64,000 nucleotides of DNA from Paenibacillaceae bacterium (GCA_900766135.1 CAAFUF010000015.1:186001-250000), one strand, 5' to 3'; positions 42,194 to 52,150 are shown, counted from the first letter of the stretch. Made by a program: numbers and translations. The notes: generated from the letters alone by a model not told the origin.

Positions 42194-44488
42194 TCAAGTC
42201 TGCGGCCAGACGGCGGTAATGTGCCGGTTCAGGTCATAAGCTGAAGCCCAGTAGTAACCGGGAGCCACGATCCGCTGCGGTAGAAACCCGACCTCTCCGG
42301 ACGGGGAGGTTAACACCTCGGACGAACCGCTGGCAACGCCGTCCGCGTTGGTCACCATTTCGATGTAACGGCCACCGCTTAGCGTAAATCGGCCGTAAAC
42401 GGCGGCAGGAACGCCTTGGCCGGTTTCAAGATCGATGATTTCCAGGCGGATTTCGGCACGCGTACCGTTAAAGGTCATGTTCATCCCGCCGACGATCATC
42501 GGCCGCAAGTAAGTGGAAGAGGTAGCCGTCGTTGCGGATGCCGCCGGCGAGGTAGCCGGCCCGATATTGCCGCTGATGTCCATGGCCGCGACCTTATAAT
42601 AATAGGTCGTATTCGGGAGCAATCCCGCGTCCGTATACGTCAAATTTCGGGAGTTCCCGGCCAAATGGGCGTCGTCCGGAGTAAAGTCGGGTTCCGTGCC
42701 GCGATAGATCAAGTAATGCTCGATGTCGGAATTGTCCGTGGCCCGCCCGTAGCTAAGCTGCACTGATTGAAAGCCGGCAGCCGAGACCATCGGCGGATCG
42801 GGCAAGGCGGAAGGCGGCTCCGTATCTGCGGGATCGACGCGCCAGAGATGGCCGTCCGGACCCCAGATGGAGGGCAGCCAGCGGATCGAGTCGTAATGGT
42901 GCATGGCGATGCCGGCGAAAGCCGGATCCGCCTGGAACGCCGCATACACTTTATCCAGCTCGGCTTCCATATACGCGCGCCCTTCTTCGCGGAACGTGAT
43001 CGTTTCCGGATCGCCGCTGTTTGCGATGTCCAGCGTTTCCACGCCGACCACGACCGAATTCGGCTTGCCGATGGCATTGGCGTAGCTCAGTTCGCCTTGC
43101 GCTTGGGCAATGATGCCGACGCTGCCATCCGCCACGTCGCGATAATCCATGATCGAGATATAATCGCTGAGATCCTGAACATGCTCGGATAACCATTTGG
43201 TTTCCCCGTTCCATGTAATCTCCTTGGCCCCCTCGCTGCTGTCGAACCAGCGCGGGATGGCCGGGCCGAAAGGCAGGTCTATGCCGGCGGCGTTCCGGCG
43301 ATCGATCATTTTTTGCAGTACGTCCAGGTATTGCAGTTGAACCGAAGGTTTCTCCGCGTTGAACTCCGGCAGGATATACGGTTCGATGTCCACGTTGACG
43401 CCGTCGAAACGTTCGCCCGGAGCGGCAGCGATATTGTAGTTGATGACCTTCTCGATTTCCCGGACGGCATACTCGTGATAAGGAGCCAACGCTCCCATGT
43501 AGGGCGGCGTTGTTCCGCCGGCGATGCAGGCCTGGACCTGGTATCCGTTGTCATGGGCCCAGCTCACGAAATCGCGTACCTTGTCGGGGTACTCATCGAG
43601 AATATCTACCCCGCCGTAGGGGAACACGCCGATGTAAAAGGTCGTGACCGGGTCGGAATCAAAGGTCGCCGTGTCGTCGGCAAAGGCTTGCAGCGCGGAT
43701 CTGGAACCGGGGTTCAGAAACAGATTGTAGGCGGCTTTTTCCCAAATCCACATGGTGCGGTCCTGCTTCTCGATCGTCACGGGTTCGTGCGTTCCGTTTC
43801 CCGTCGAAGCATAGACGGTCGTACTTGTGCCGACGTTGCCATACTCGTCGGTCGCCCTGGCTTCCAGACTGGAGGTCTTGTCGCCAAGGTCTTTGGTATT
43901 CCAGGTATATTTGTAAAGCTTTCCGGACTTAACGGTTTTCTGCCAGGCTCCGCCGTTGATCCGAACTTCGACCGATCGGATTTGATTCCTGGAGTCTACG
44001 GAAACGTGAATCGGGGTGGATTTCCCTCTGAGCTGAGCCCCATCGAGCGGATTCGTAATGGAAACGCCAGGTTTCGTCACTTGGGGATTATCCACGCGGA
44101 TCGTAATGGGCTGACTCGATACGCCGTATCGGGTCGTGCTTTGCGTCCCTCTGGCCAGCAGCGTGATCTCGCCGTCATATCGGCTGGTGTCCAGCTCGGC
44201 GCTCCAAACGCCCGAGGCTTCGCCGTTTTCGCTGTCCGTCCGGGTCGGCAATTGATCCGTGCCATTGACGATCAGCACAATGTTGTACGCCTCCATGTAC
44301 TGGCCGGACACGGTAAGCGTTCCTACCTCCACTTCATCTCCGTTGGCGGGGGCATCAATCGTTACGAGGGAAGCGGCTGAGACCGTTGGGAGGGGGCCGA
44401 GCGGGTAAAGCGGAAGGAGAGAAGCGATGCATAGAGCGGCGAACAGCTTGAGAAACCCATCTTTTCGCTTAGCGAGTAACGCAAACAT
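42194..44488 (-). CDS. Secreted protein: Ig-like domains, TIM-barrel domain, FN3
   Basis: 764-residue exported protein. Signal peptide (residues about 10-38, ending TVSAAS), two bacterial Ig-like domains (about 40-235; SITNPLDGAQLRGKSTPIHV), a TIM-barrel-like domain (about 245-560) with acidic DGVNVDIEPY and SIMDYRDV reminiscent of glycosidase active sites, a fibronectin III domain (about 575-670) and a C-terminal sandwich. Start 44488 was chosen because GAGGAG precedes that ATG; a 13-residue longer start at 44527 has no site. Probably an extracellular glycan-active enzyme; no GH family assigned. Confidence 0.85.
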   Translation of the reverse strand: MFALLAKRKDGFLKLFAALCIASLLPLYPLGPLPTVSAASLVTIDAPANGDEVEVGTLTVSGQYMEAYNIVLIVNGTDQLPTRTDSENGEASGVWSAELDTSRYDGEITLLARGTQSTTRYGVSSQPITIRVDNPQVTKPGVSITNPLDGAQLRGKSTPIHVSVDSRNQIRSVEVRINGGAWQKTVKSGKLYKYTWNTKDLGDKTSSLEARATDEYGNVGTSTTVYASTGNGTHEPVTIEKQDRTMWIWEKAAYNLFLNPGSRSALQAFADDTATFDSDPVTTFYIGVFPYGGVDILDEYPDKVRDFVSWAHDNGYQVQACIAGGTTPPYMGALAPYHEYAVREIEKVINYNIAAAPGERFDGVNVDIEPYILPEFNAEKPSVQLQYLDVLQKMIDRRNAAGIDLPFGPAIPRWFDSSEGAKEITWNGETKWLSEHVQDLSDYISIMDYRDVADGSVGIIAQAQGELSYANAIGKPNSVVVGVETLDIANSGDPETITFREEGRAYMEAELDKVYAAFQADPAFAGIAMHHYDSIRWLPSIWGPDGHLWRVDPADTEPPSALPDPPMVSAAGFQSVQLSYGRATDNSDIEHYLIYRGTEPDFTPDDAHLAGNSRNLTYTDAGLLPNTTYYYKVAAMDISGNIGPATSPAASATTATSSTYLRPMIVGGMNMTFNGTRAEIRLEIIDLETGQGVPAAVYGRFTLSGGRYIEMVTNADGVASGSSEVLTSPSGEVGFLPQRIVAPGYYWASAYDLNRHITAVWPQT

Positions 44489-44535
44489 CTTGATCTCCTC
44501 ACTTCCTTCTTTGAAATAGAGAGACATTTTTCACC

Positions 44536-44541
44536 ATTATA
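44536..44541 (-). promoter_or_regulatory. -10 box of the secreted Ig/TIM protein gene
   Basis: A perfect TATAAT on the minus strand 48 nt before the ATG; the -35 (TATTCA) is weak. The adjoining GTAAAGCGTTTATA resembles a degenerate cre (11 of 14). Confidence 0.45.
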
Positions 44542-44703
44542 AACGCTTTACGAATAAGTGAATACTTCCGTAAATCGTCCGAAAAAGAAGGCTTGTCCGG
44601 TTCCCTATCCACTGGTTACTTGGGAAGGAAAAATGGCCTGTCACGTCTAATTATTTGGTTGTGGAACACGAACGTGATCTCAGATTTATGGAGGAGGATC
44701 AGG

Positions 44704-45183
44704 ATGTTGAAATTATTCGAGTATAATTGGCAGGTTCGCAGGGATTGGTTCGACTGGTGCGAGTCGGTAAGCGAGGAAGAATTGATGAAAAAACGCATTG
44801 GCGGCCTTGGATACATCCTCCCTACGCTGTATCACATAGTGGCTGTCGAGTATGGCTGGATCGTCGGGGGCATCCAAGGAAAAACGGTCCATATCCCTCC
44901 CTTCGAGGAAGTGGCCGGCTTACCTCGGATCAAGGCTTTCTCTGACCGCTGCCACGGGGAGCTTGCTCCATTCATTTATGATTGGAAGGATAGCCTGGAA
45001 GATCGCGTGATGATCGACATCACGGATGAGGGAGAGCGGGAAGCCCATACCTACGGCGAAGTGATGCGGCACGTGATCGCCCATGAGATCCACCATATCG
45101 GCCAATTATCCGTTTGGTCGCGGGAAATCGGAAAGAAGCCGGTAACGGCCAATTTCATCGGCAGGGGGTTATTTCCCGGATGA
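44704..45183 (+). CDS. DinB-family four-helix protein
   Basis: 159-residue member of the DinB/YfiT metal-binding superfamily. The metal-site histidines are visible in LYHIVAVEYGW and in AHEIHHIGQLSVW. Members are often thiol-dependent transferases (bacillithiol in Bacillota). GGAGGAGG lies upstream. It overlaps the next gene by 4 nt. Confidence 0.87.
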   Translation: MLKLFEYNWQVRRDWFDWCESVSEEELMKKRIGGLGYILPTLYHIVAVEYGWIVGGIQGKTVHIPPFEEVAGLPRIKAFSDRCHGELAPFIYDWKDSLEDRVMIDITDEGEREAHTYGEVMRHVIAHEIHHIGQLSVWSREIGKKPVTANFIGRGLFPG

Positions 45184-45614
45184 GCAAATCTTATAAATTT
45201 TCCCGCATTGGTTATGTGTATGTGCCAACTTCCAATATCGACGAGTCTATTCGGTGGTATACGGACCTTCTGGAGTTTAAATTGATGAACAAATTTGAGG
45301 ACCGCGGTTCTTGCTTGGCCGTGTTGCACCATCCCCATCAACATTCGATAGCGTTATTGCTGATCGAGACGGAAAGTCCCCGTCGGCTTGAAATTCTGCG
45401 GAACGGAAATCCTTTCCCGATCATGGCCATCCATTGTCCCGATATCGAATATACGCATGGGTTTCTGCGGAATAAGGGGGTGGAGGTGGAAGAGTTGATG
45501 ACCTTGGGAAACGGGGAGGCGAAGTATTTTTATTTTCGTGATCCTGAGGGGAACCTCCTTGAAGGGGCTTGGTCGATCTGGGATCCGGTCGATGAATACA
45601 AGGATGAGTTTTGA
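45180..45614 (+). CDS. VOC-family protein (glyoxalase/bleomycin-resistance fold)
   Basis: 144-residue protein with the paired beta-alpha-beta-beta-beta modules of the VOC superfamily: IGYVYVPTSNIDESIRWYTD, then FYFRDPEGNLLEGA. Metal-ligand-like His and Glu are present. Coupled to the DinB gene (ATGA overlap), suggesting a joint role in thiol-dependent detoxification. Confidence 0.87.
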   Translation: MSKSYKFSRIGYVYVPTSNIDESIRWYTDLLEFKLMNKFEDRGSCLAVLHHPHQHSIALLLIETESPRRLEILRNGNPFPIMAIHCPDIEYTHGFLRNKGVEVEELMTLGNGEAKYFYFRDPEGNLLEGAWSIWDPVDEYKDEF

Positions 45615-45642
45615 TCTTGAAAAGGACAGGATCAGATCAACT

Positions 45643-45679
45643 CAACCCGGCTTTAGAATAAATTTCAGAAGCCGGGTTG
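45643..45679. terminator. Hairpin between convergent VOC and GyrI-like genes
   Basis: CAACCCGGCTT (45643-45653) pairs perfectly with AAGCCGGGTTG (45669-45679). No strong T-run on either side, so it may act as a weak bidirectional terminator. Confidence 0.55.
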
Positions 45680-45697
45680 GGCTGAGCTCTCGCACTG

Positions 45698-46156
45698 TTA
45701 CATTTTAATAGGCACGCAGATTTCACAAGACTCATTTCGGATCATTTCCCCGGTGTATCGTTCCATCATCGGTTTGTCCTCGTTTTGATATCCCATCGTA
45801 TGAAGCGTGGGCAACAATTCGGCCCAGGCCAACTGAAGGTCTTGAGCGGTGTGTTTTATCGTGAAAACCATGTAATCTCCGCCGGATATTTCGCCGATGC
45901 GGATAGGTGCCTCTACCCGTAGAACGTCGTCCGCCGAAATAACGATACAAGCATCGTACCGACAGTTCTCCGGTGGCGTCGTCTCGGGGTTGTCTTGTGG
46001 AATCCCGAACAGGATCGCCGAGGGATTGATCAGGTGATTTGCCTCCGCCCATGTTTTGATTTGCTCCATCGTTTGAACGTTATCGGGACCATAGGGTCCC
46101 ACGTGCCTCGCATAAGCGATTCGATAGCGGGGAAGCTTTTCATGCTTAAACTCCAC
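45698..46156 (-). CDS. GyrI-like/AraC effector-binding domain protein
   Basis: 152-residue stand-alone effector-binding domain, the fold of SbmC/GyrI and of BmrR/Rob ligand domains. Typical are the start with YRIAYARHVGPYG, the central CRYDACIVI and IRIGEISGGDYMVFTIKH, and the end ESCEICVPI. It binds amphipathic small molecules or protects gyrase; it has no DNA-binding part. The GTG start is preceded by AAGGAGGAG. Confidence 0.87.
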   Translation of the reverse strand: MEFKHEKLPRYRIAYARHVGPYGPDNVQTMEQIKTWAEANHLINPSAILFGIPQDNPETTPPENCRYDACIVISADDVLRVEAPIRIGEISGGDYMVFTIKHTAQDLQLAWAELLPTLHTMGYQNEDKPMMERYTGEMIRNESCEICVPIKM

Positions 46157-46294
46157 TTTGACTCCTCCTTAAAGATGGTTCATCGCGATTCAATCGGATC
46201 CTAACATGGTATAAAATGAATTTCCCTATGTTTTTTAAAATTTTTTCAAGAGAATCGCCCTCAACTTTCGACAAAATCTCTGGGCGAAGCTATG

Positions 46295-46300
46295 TATAAT
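46295..46300 (+). promoter_or_regulatory. Candidate -10 box before the PPOX gene
   Basis: Perfect TATAAT 24 nt before the ATG region ribosome site; the -35 is poorly conserved. Confidence 0.4.
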
Positions 46301-46323
46301 TTGGGTAAAGAAAGGGGATCGGC

Positions 46324-46959
46324 ATGGACCAATCATTATTTCGAGATACGATAACCTCCAAGCAAGAATTAAACGAGCTGTGCGGATATCCCAGCGAACC
46401 GGTGAAGCATAAAGTCGTGCATCGTCTGGATCCGTCTATCCGCGATTTCATCTCTAAGTCTCCTATGCTGTTTATGGCGACAAGCGATGCGGCTGGGAAT
46501 TGCGACGTATCGCCCCGCGGCGATGAAGCCGGATTTGTGTTGGCCTTGGATGACTCTCACCTCGTTATTCCCGAGCGCCCGGGAAATAAGCGTTTTGATT
46601 CCTTGGGCAATATTGTGGAGAATCCGCGGATCGGATTGATCTTCATCATTCCCAATTTAAAGGAAACGCTGCGCATTAACGGGCAAGCTTGCATCATCAG
46701 GGATCAGGATTTGATGGAGCGGTTGGCAGCCAAGAACAAGGTGCCTCTGTTCGGGATCGGCGTGAGGGTTGAGGAGTGTTATATGCATTGCGCCAAATCG
46801 TTTATCCGATCGCAGGTATGGGAGCCGAGCTCTTGGTTATCGCCAGAAGCTTTGCCCAATCCGTCGGCGATTTTGGCGGAACATACCAAGAAACTGGGCA
46901 GAACCGAAGAGGAGGTCCGTCAGTCGCTGCAGGACAGCTATGAAAACCGGTTGTATTAG
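46324..46959 (+). CDS. Pyridoxamine-5'-phosphate-oxidase-like FMN protein
   Basis: 211-residue split-barrel flavin-binding protein of the MSMEG_1061-like subgroup. Key stretches are MLFMATSDAAGNCDVSPRGD (flavin-binding strand), IPERPGNKRFDSLGNIVENP and GLIFIIPN. It likely reduces or binds a flavin-linked substrate; the true role is unknown. AAAGGGGATC precedes the ATG. Confidence 0.88.
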   Translation: MDQSLFRDTITSKQELNELCGYPSEPVKHKVVHRLDPSIRDFISKSPMLFMATSDAAGNCDVSPRGDEAGFVLALDDSHLVIPERPGNKRFDSLGNIVENPRIGLIFIIPNLKETLRINGQACIIRDQDLMERLAAKNKVPLFGIGVRVEECYMHCAKSFIRSQVWEPSSWLSPEALPNPSAILAEHTKKLGRTEEEVRQSLQDSYENRLY

Positions 46960-46978
46960 GAGGGAGGGGGAGGGACGC

Positions 46979-48550
46979 ATGGCGAGAAACAAGGCGGATA
47001 CATCCAAATGCCTTCCGAAATTAACGGGAATACGGAATATTCGGTTCCGCAGGAACATGCGGCTGCTTCCATTTTCGATGCTGCTGATGGGGATTGCCGC
47101 GGGGTTCACGGGCTGCAACCTCCCCGGCCAAGCCGAAGAGCCGCTCCCCGTTGGGGATCCGCGTTCTCGACCAGAGGTCAGCATCGTCATCTCCAATCTG
47201 GGCATGACTTTTCCTGAAGGGATGGATGAGAACGACAACCGCTATTTGAACTATATCGAAGAGCAAACCGGCCTGGACATCCAGGTCAACACGCCCCCCA
47301 CCGAGGTCTACGACGAGAAACTGGACGTCATTATGTCCTCGGGGAATCTCCCCGATCTGCTGCATGCCTATGAGCCCGTGTGGTTCGACAATTATGTCAA
47401 GCAAGGGGCGCTTCTCCCCTTGGATGATCTCATCGACCGGTACGGCCCTCACCTGAAAGCGAAGATCCCCCCTGAAGTATGGGACAGAGTCAAATACGGC
47501 GGCAAAATTTATGCCGTACCCAGCTTAAACGAAGTGACGGGCATCGAATTGATGTATGCGAGAAAAGATTGGCTGGACCGGCTGGGCCTAGACCCGCCGG
47601 AAACGCTGGACGAGTATTACCAAGTGATACAAGCCTTCACCCGGGACAACCCGGACGGCAATGGCTTACGGGATACCGTGGGCCTGACGTTCACGGCAGA
47701 CCTTGGACGCTCCTCTCCGTTCTTTGGCGCCTTCGGTACGCAGCTGGATACCTGGTTTGAACGCGACGGTCATTTGGTTTACGGAAACATTCTGCCGGAA
47801 ACGAAAGAAGCGCTTGGCTTCCTGGCCCGGTTGTACCAAGAAGGATTGCTGGAACGGGAATTTCCGTTAAACCTCCAGACCAACTTGTTCGAAAAGGTCG
47901 AGAACGGAAAAGTAGGCTTATTCTCGGCAACCTGGTACGATACGCGCGGCCCGATAGCCGCCAACATGAAGCGGGATCCGAGCGCTCGCTGGATTCCTTT
48001 GGAATATCCTACAGGTTCTAAGGGGGACAAAGGCGTCTACGGCATCGACAGCATTCGCGGTTACAACGTCATCCCGGCGAATTCCCCGCGTGCAGCCGAG
48101 GTGATTCAACTGCTGGATTTTATCGCGAGTGATTATAAAACGTTGAAGCTCGGTTTCGAAAATGAAATTTGGCGGCGGGAAGGAGAGCGGATCGTTACGG
48201 ATTTCGCCCTGCATGACGAGAGCCTGTACCGGGGGATTTATCAGTCTTTGGTGGACGTTCCCGACGAGACGTTATTTAAGCAGCGCCTCGACTCGCTTGG
48301 CGATTTTAACTTGTATAACAATATCCAAACCATTCACCGCAATATTATGCCTAACGCATTTTACGGGATTCCGACGCCGGCTATGGGGAAATACAACAAG
48401 AATCTGACTCGATTGGAGGACGTATTCGTCAAAATCATTTTGGGCATCGAACCGCTGGACGCGTTCGACCAATATGTCGAGCGTTGGAAAGCGGAAGGAG
48501 GGAGCGAAATAACGAAAGAAGTCAATCGCTGGTACGAGGGCAAAAAATAA
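46979..48550 (+). CDS. Extracellular solute-binding lipoprotein next to YesM/YesN
   Basis: 523-residue LplA-type lipoprotein. From ATG 46979 the N-terminus is unusually long and basic before the hydrophobic core and lipobox FTGC (Cys46); an internal ATG at 47057 would give a normal signal peptide. The binding fold follows (EEQTGLDIQVNTPPTE, WLDRLGLDPPETLDEYYQV). No permeases accompany it; it sits directly ahead of a kinase-regulator pair and may present sugar to the kinase or deliver it to the importer at 54.3 kb. Confidence 0.88.
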   Translation: MARNKADTSKCLPKLTGIRNIRFRRNMRLLPFSMLLMGIAAGFTGCNLPGQAEEPLPVGDPRSRPEVSIVISNLGMTFPEGMDENDNRYLNYIEEQTGLDIQVNTPPTEVYDEKLDVIMSSGNLPDLLHAYEPVWFDNYVKQGALLPLDDLIDRYGPHLKAKIPPEVWDRVKYGGKIYAVPSLNEVTGIELMYARKDWLDRLGLDPPETLDEYYQVIQAFTRDNPDGNGLRDTVGLTFTADLGRSSPFFGAFGTQLDTWFERDGHLVYGNILPETKEALGFLARLYQEGLLEREFPLNLQTNLFEKVENGKVGLFSATWYDTRGPIAANMKRDPSARWIPLEYPTGSKGDKGVYGIDSIRGYNVIPANSPRAAEVIQLLDFIASDYKTLKLGFENEIWRREGERIVTDFALHDESLYRGIYQSLVDVPDETLFKQRLDSLGDFNLYNNIQTIHRNIMPNAFYGIPTPAMGKYNKNLTRLEDVFVKIILGIEPLDAFDQYVERWKAEGGSEITKEVNRWYEGKK

Positions 48551-48581
48551 GCGAGCTTCTCGGTTTGGAAGGGGGAGTACG

Positions 48582-50402
48582 GTGATTCGATGGATCTTGA
48601 ACCGGTTTTCGCACCATATTCAATTCCGGCTGACCGGGTATTTTCTGCTTATTTTGCTCCCGCTGGTGTTGATCAGCCTGTTTGCGGTGGAGAGGTCGCG
48701 GGATATCCTCTATGACCAAGCGGTGCAGCGGACCGAAACGGCCCTTTCCTCGGCGATGAACCACTTGGACCTGGTCTTTCAGAACGTCGAGGAGATTTCC
48801 ACGCTGATCGCCGGCGATCCCGTCATGAATGCGCTGCTGAACGAGAACGGGAGCGATTTCTCGCCGCAATCGATCCTGGCGTTCTCTTATATTTTGGAAC
48901 AATTGTCGAACTCGGTATCGGTCAACCGGTATATCTCGCAAATTTCCGTCTATCATCCGGCCTCGGGCATGTTGATCTCTACTCATTACGGCGGCAAGCA
49001 ACTGGATGGAGACGCGCAGAAGGAATGGTTCGTCGAGACCGCCCGCCAAAACGGAACAGGCATCTCTTATGTTAAGGCGGACTATGCAGTGACGGACGGG
49101 GTCACCTTTGGGCAATTGACGAACTCCGACAGCATCTCGCTTCTGCGGGCAATGGATTTGTACAACAGCGATCGGCAAGCCAATTTGCTGGTCGTATCGT
49201 TCAGCAAGAACAAATTACTGAATATCATCAAAACGTTGCTGCCCTCCGAAAACAGCCGGATCGCGCTATCAAATGAACAGGGAGACGTGCTGCTGGAGGT
49301 CGGCAAATCTTCGGCACCGCATCTCCCGGAGCAAGATATGGCCGTCACGATCGATTCTTCTTACTCGACCTGGCGGTTGACGCTGCTCCAACCCAAAAGC
49401 GAGCTGTACCTTGAGACCGATCAATTGCGGCTGTTCACCTTTGCCATTATCGGTCTGAGCCTGATTCTTGCCTTTACCGTTTCCTGGGTCGTTTATAGCG
49501 GAATCGCCTCTCCCGTGCTGAAGTTGGCCAAGGGCATGAGACGATTGGGCAACGGAGAGCTCGGCACCCATGTCAGCACGAATCGAAAGGACGAGTTCGG
49601 ATTTTTGATCCAATCCTTTAACCGCATGGCTATGGTGCAGAAGCATTTGATTGAGGATCATTATGAGCAGCAGCTGCGGCTGAAGACGACCGAGCTCCGA
49701 TTTTTGCAATCCCAGATCAATCCGCATTTTTTGTACAATACGCTGGACTCGATCTACTGGATGGCCAAAAATTACGATGCAGAGGAAATCAGCGAGATGG
49801 TGATGAACCTCTCCAGCTTTTTTCGGCTCAGCCTGAATAAGGGCCGGCAGGAGTTTGCGATCGAAGAGAGCATCGTCCACTTAAACTATTATTTGCGCAT
49901 TCAGCAGCTTCGTTTTATGGACAATTTCCGCGTGGAATACCGGATCTCGGAGCGGAGCAAGCGGATTCCGTTGTTAAAGCTGCTGCTTCAACCCATCGTC
50001 GAGAATGCGATCATCCATGGCATGGAAGGGAAAGAATCGGGTGGATGTTTGGTCATCTCGAGTTGGGTTGAACAGGAACGAACGTTGTTCATTCGCGTCG
50101 AGGACAACGGGCCGGGGATTGAGGAGGGACGGCTTCGCTATATTCAGCAGGAGCTTGACCGGATGGATCTCCACAAGGTAACCGCCTATTCGCAGGAAGA
50201 AGAGCAGGCGAAGGACTTGTTTGGCCTGCGCAATGTGCTGAGCCGGATGAAGCTGTATTACGGACCGGAGGCGAAGCTGACCGTTCAGAGCACCTGGGGC
50301 GCAGGAACGGCCGTTTCGTTATCGATTCCATTGGAGGGAGAACGGGATGAATCTGATGATCGTGGAGGACGAGCCCCGGCTGCGCCAGGCGTTGGCCAAT
50401 AA
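48582..50402 (+). CDS. YesM-type sensor histidine kinase
   Basis: 606-residue membrane kinase, full length. Membrane segments near 12-34 and 284-306 bracket a Cache-like extracellular sensor; HAMP (305-357), His_kinase with the canonical QINPHFLYNTLDSIYW, and HATPase with DNGPGIEEG and GLRNVLSRMKLYYG follow. GTG 48582 has GGAAGGGGGAG upstream. Its 3' end overlaps the regulator by 56 nt. It probably detects a sugar via the lipoprotein encoded just before. Confidence 0.93.
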   Translation: MIRWILNRFSHHIQFRLTGYFLLILLPLVLISLFAVERSRDILYDQAVQRTETALSSAMNHLDLVFQNVEEISTLIAGDPVMNALLNENGSDFSPQSILAFSYILEQLSNSVSVNRYISQISVYHPASGMLISTHYGGKQLDGDAQKEWFVETARQNGTGISYVKADYAVTDGVTFGQLTNSDSISLLRAMDLYNSDRQANLLVVSFSKNKLLNIIKTLLPSENSRIALSNEQGDVLLEVGKSSAPHLPEQDMAVTIDSSYSTWRLTLLQPKSELYLETDQLRLFTFAIIGLSLILAFTVSWVVYSGIASPVLKLAKGMRRLGNGELGTHVSTNRKDEFGFLIQSFNRMAMVQKHLIEDHYEQQLRLKTTELRFLQSQINPHFLYNTLDSIYWMAKNYDAEEISEMVMNLSSFFRLSLNKGRQEFAIEESIVHLNYYLRIQQLRFMDNFRVEYRISERSKRIPLLKLLLQPIVENAIIHGMEGKESGGCLVISSWVEQERTLFIRVEDNGPGIEEGRLRYIQQELDRMDLHKVTAYSQEEEQAKDLFGLRNVLSRMKLYYGPEAKLTVQSTWGAGTAVSLSIPLEGERDESDDRGGRAPAAPGVGQ

Positions 50403-51942
50403 CATCATGTGGGAATCGCACGGAATCGACATGATCGGTACGGCGGCTAACGGCTTGGATGCCTTAAAGCTCATGGAGCGCAAGAAGCCCGATCTCATGC
50501 TGATCGACGTGCAAATGCCGGGCATGGACGGGTTGACGCTGTTACGGGAGCTGAAGGAACGCGGATTTCTCAATCGGTTGATGAAAATCATTATTTTGAG
50601 CGGGCATGACAATTTCGAATTTGCCCAGACCGCGCTGAAACACGGGGTTTCGCGGTATTTGCTGAAGCCCGCGGGCGAGGAGGAGATTCTGGAAGCCGTG
50701 CTGGAAACGCGGCGCCAGCTGCAGCAGGAGTTGGAGCAATGGCGGCGGCAAGCGGCGCTGGAGAAGCAGTGGTTGTCCAACCTGCCGCATTTGCAAAATC
50801 TGTTTTTCCTTCAGTGGGCCGGCGGAAAGATCGGGCGGGAGGAGATCCTGGCCAGAAGCAAAGAATTGCATATTCCGCTTCAGCAGGAGGATCGGATCGC
50901 GGTTGCGGCAGTGGAATTGGATCCTTCCCCTGAGGAGGGGGAGACCGCGGAAATTCAGAAATTTACGCTGCAACTGCTGGCCAAAGAGCTGCTAACTCCT
51001 CCAACCTGGTGGATCGCCGCCAACTCGGATTTGAATCTGATGATGGTCTACGTGATCGGACCCGGGGCGGAAGCGAGCGAGGCGCAGCTGCGGATGAATG
51101 CGGACTTGTCGCAGCTGATTTCCCGGACCAAAGAAATGCTGCATCGGACCGCCAGCGCCGGCCTTAGCGCGGTGGTGGGGCCGTTGGAGCACCTGGATTC
51201 GTTATACCGGCAGGCTTGCCATGCCCTGCAGGAGCGGGTCGTGTACGGGCATGATCTTGTCATCCCGTATCGGGAAACGGCCGGGGAGAACGCCCGGCCC
51301 TTCGCCATTCAGCCGAACCTGGAGAAGGAGCTGGAGATTGCGATGGAGACCGCGGACGAGGCCAAAGCCATGGAAGCCCTCCAGGGGATTTGGGACGGGC
51401 TGGTTTCCAGGATGGAGACCTCGGACGAGTTTCATGAGGCGGTGCTTTTTGTGCACGGCCTGTTTACGCGGATGATTCAAAAGCGGGGTTGGACGACCAA
51501 ACAGGTGCTTGGCGAAGATGCGAGGTATATTCAGAACATAAGTCTCCTCACCACCCAAACGCAAACCCGGGCGCTTCTGACAAGAATCGTACGCAGGGTC
51601 GTGGCCTACGTGAAAGAGCAGCGCAAAGCGAACAGCCATCAGGTGGTGAAGGAGATCCTCCGTTTGCTGAACGAGGAAATGGATCAGGAAATAACGCTGC
51701 ACATGGTGGCGGATCGCATGTATATCAATTCTTCTTACCTAAGCCGGTTGTTCAAGCAGGAAATGGGTGTCGCCTTCTCGGATTATGTGCTCGAACGCAA
51801 GATGGAGCGGGCCAAATTGCTGCTGCAGGAAGGGCATAAGGTCTATGACGCCGCCCGTTCGGTAGGTTACCGGGACGTGAGCTACTTTACTAAGGTCTTC
51901 CGCAAGTATTGGGGAGTCAATCCCGGGGAGTGCAAGGGTTAG
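50347..51942 (+). CDS. YesN-type response regulator with AraC DNA-binding domain
   Basis: 531-residue regulator. Receiver domain with phospho-acceptor Asp in LMLIDVQMPGMDG and Lys in YLLKPAGEEE, a poorly conserved middle region, and two AraC helix-turn-helix motifs at the C-terminus (INSSYLSRLFKQEMGV, then VGYRDVSYFTKVFRKYWGV). GGAGGGA precedes the ATG, which lies inside the kinase gene. It likely activates the importer and surface-protein operon at 54.3-62.6 kb. Confidence 0.92.
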   Translation: MNLMIVEDEPRLRQALANNIMWESHGIDMIGTAANGLDALKLMERKKPDLMLIDVQMPGMDGLTLLRELKERGFLNRLMKIIILSGHDNFEFAQTALKHGVSRYLLKPAGEEEILEAVLETRRQLQQELEQWRRQAALEKQWLSNLPHLQNLFFLQWAGGKIGREEILARSKELHIPLQQEDRIAVAAVELDPSPEEGETAEIQKFTLQLLAKELLTPPTWWIAANSDLNLMMVYVIGPGAEASEAQLRMNADLSQLISRTKEMLHRTASAGLSAVVGPLEHLDSLYRQACHALQERVVYGHDLVIPYRETAGENARPFAIQPNLEKELEIAMETADEAKAMEALQGIWDGLVSRMETSDEFHEAVLFVHGLFTRMIQKRGWTTKQVLGEDARYIQNISLLTTQTQTRALLTRIVRRVVAYVKEQRKANSHQVVKEILRLLNEEMDQEITLHMVADRMYINSSYLSRLFKQEMGVAFSDYVLERKMERAKLLLQEGHKVYDAARSVGYRDVSYFTKVFRKYWGVNPGECKG

Positions 51943-51980
51943 TTTAAGTTAAGCTTAGGCTGGGCCTGATTCTGGCCGGA

Positions 51981-52150
51981 GTGGTGCAGGTGCAGGGTGT
52001 TGGGTTACGTTTAGGTGTTAGGTGCATGGGTGCTGGCGTTTGGCGACAGATGTTGGACGTCGGGTGCTGGGGAAGGGCGCTAGGTGCAGAAGTGAGTAGA
52101 AGTCGGTGTGTGGTGCTACGGCATGGTGCCAGGTGCTGGGGGATGTGGGG
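51981..52150 (+). repeat. Low-complexity GGTGC/TTAGG-rich tract
   Basis: About 170 nt in which the words GGTGC, GGTGTT and GCTGGG recur irregularly, with several GGG and GGGG runs on the plus strand. It forms the left half of the 525-nt gene-free stretch 51943-52467. No gene, RNA or terminator could be recognised in it; G-quadruplex-like folding is conceivable. Confidence 0.6.

Noticed and set aside
44530..44550. cre site at the secreted protein promoter
   Set aside because: Only 11 of 14 positions match, so it is mentioned with the -10 box but not called separately.
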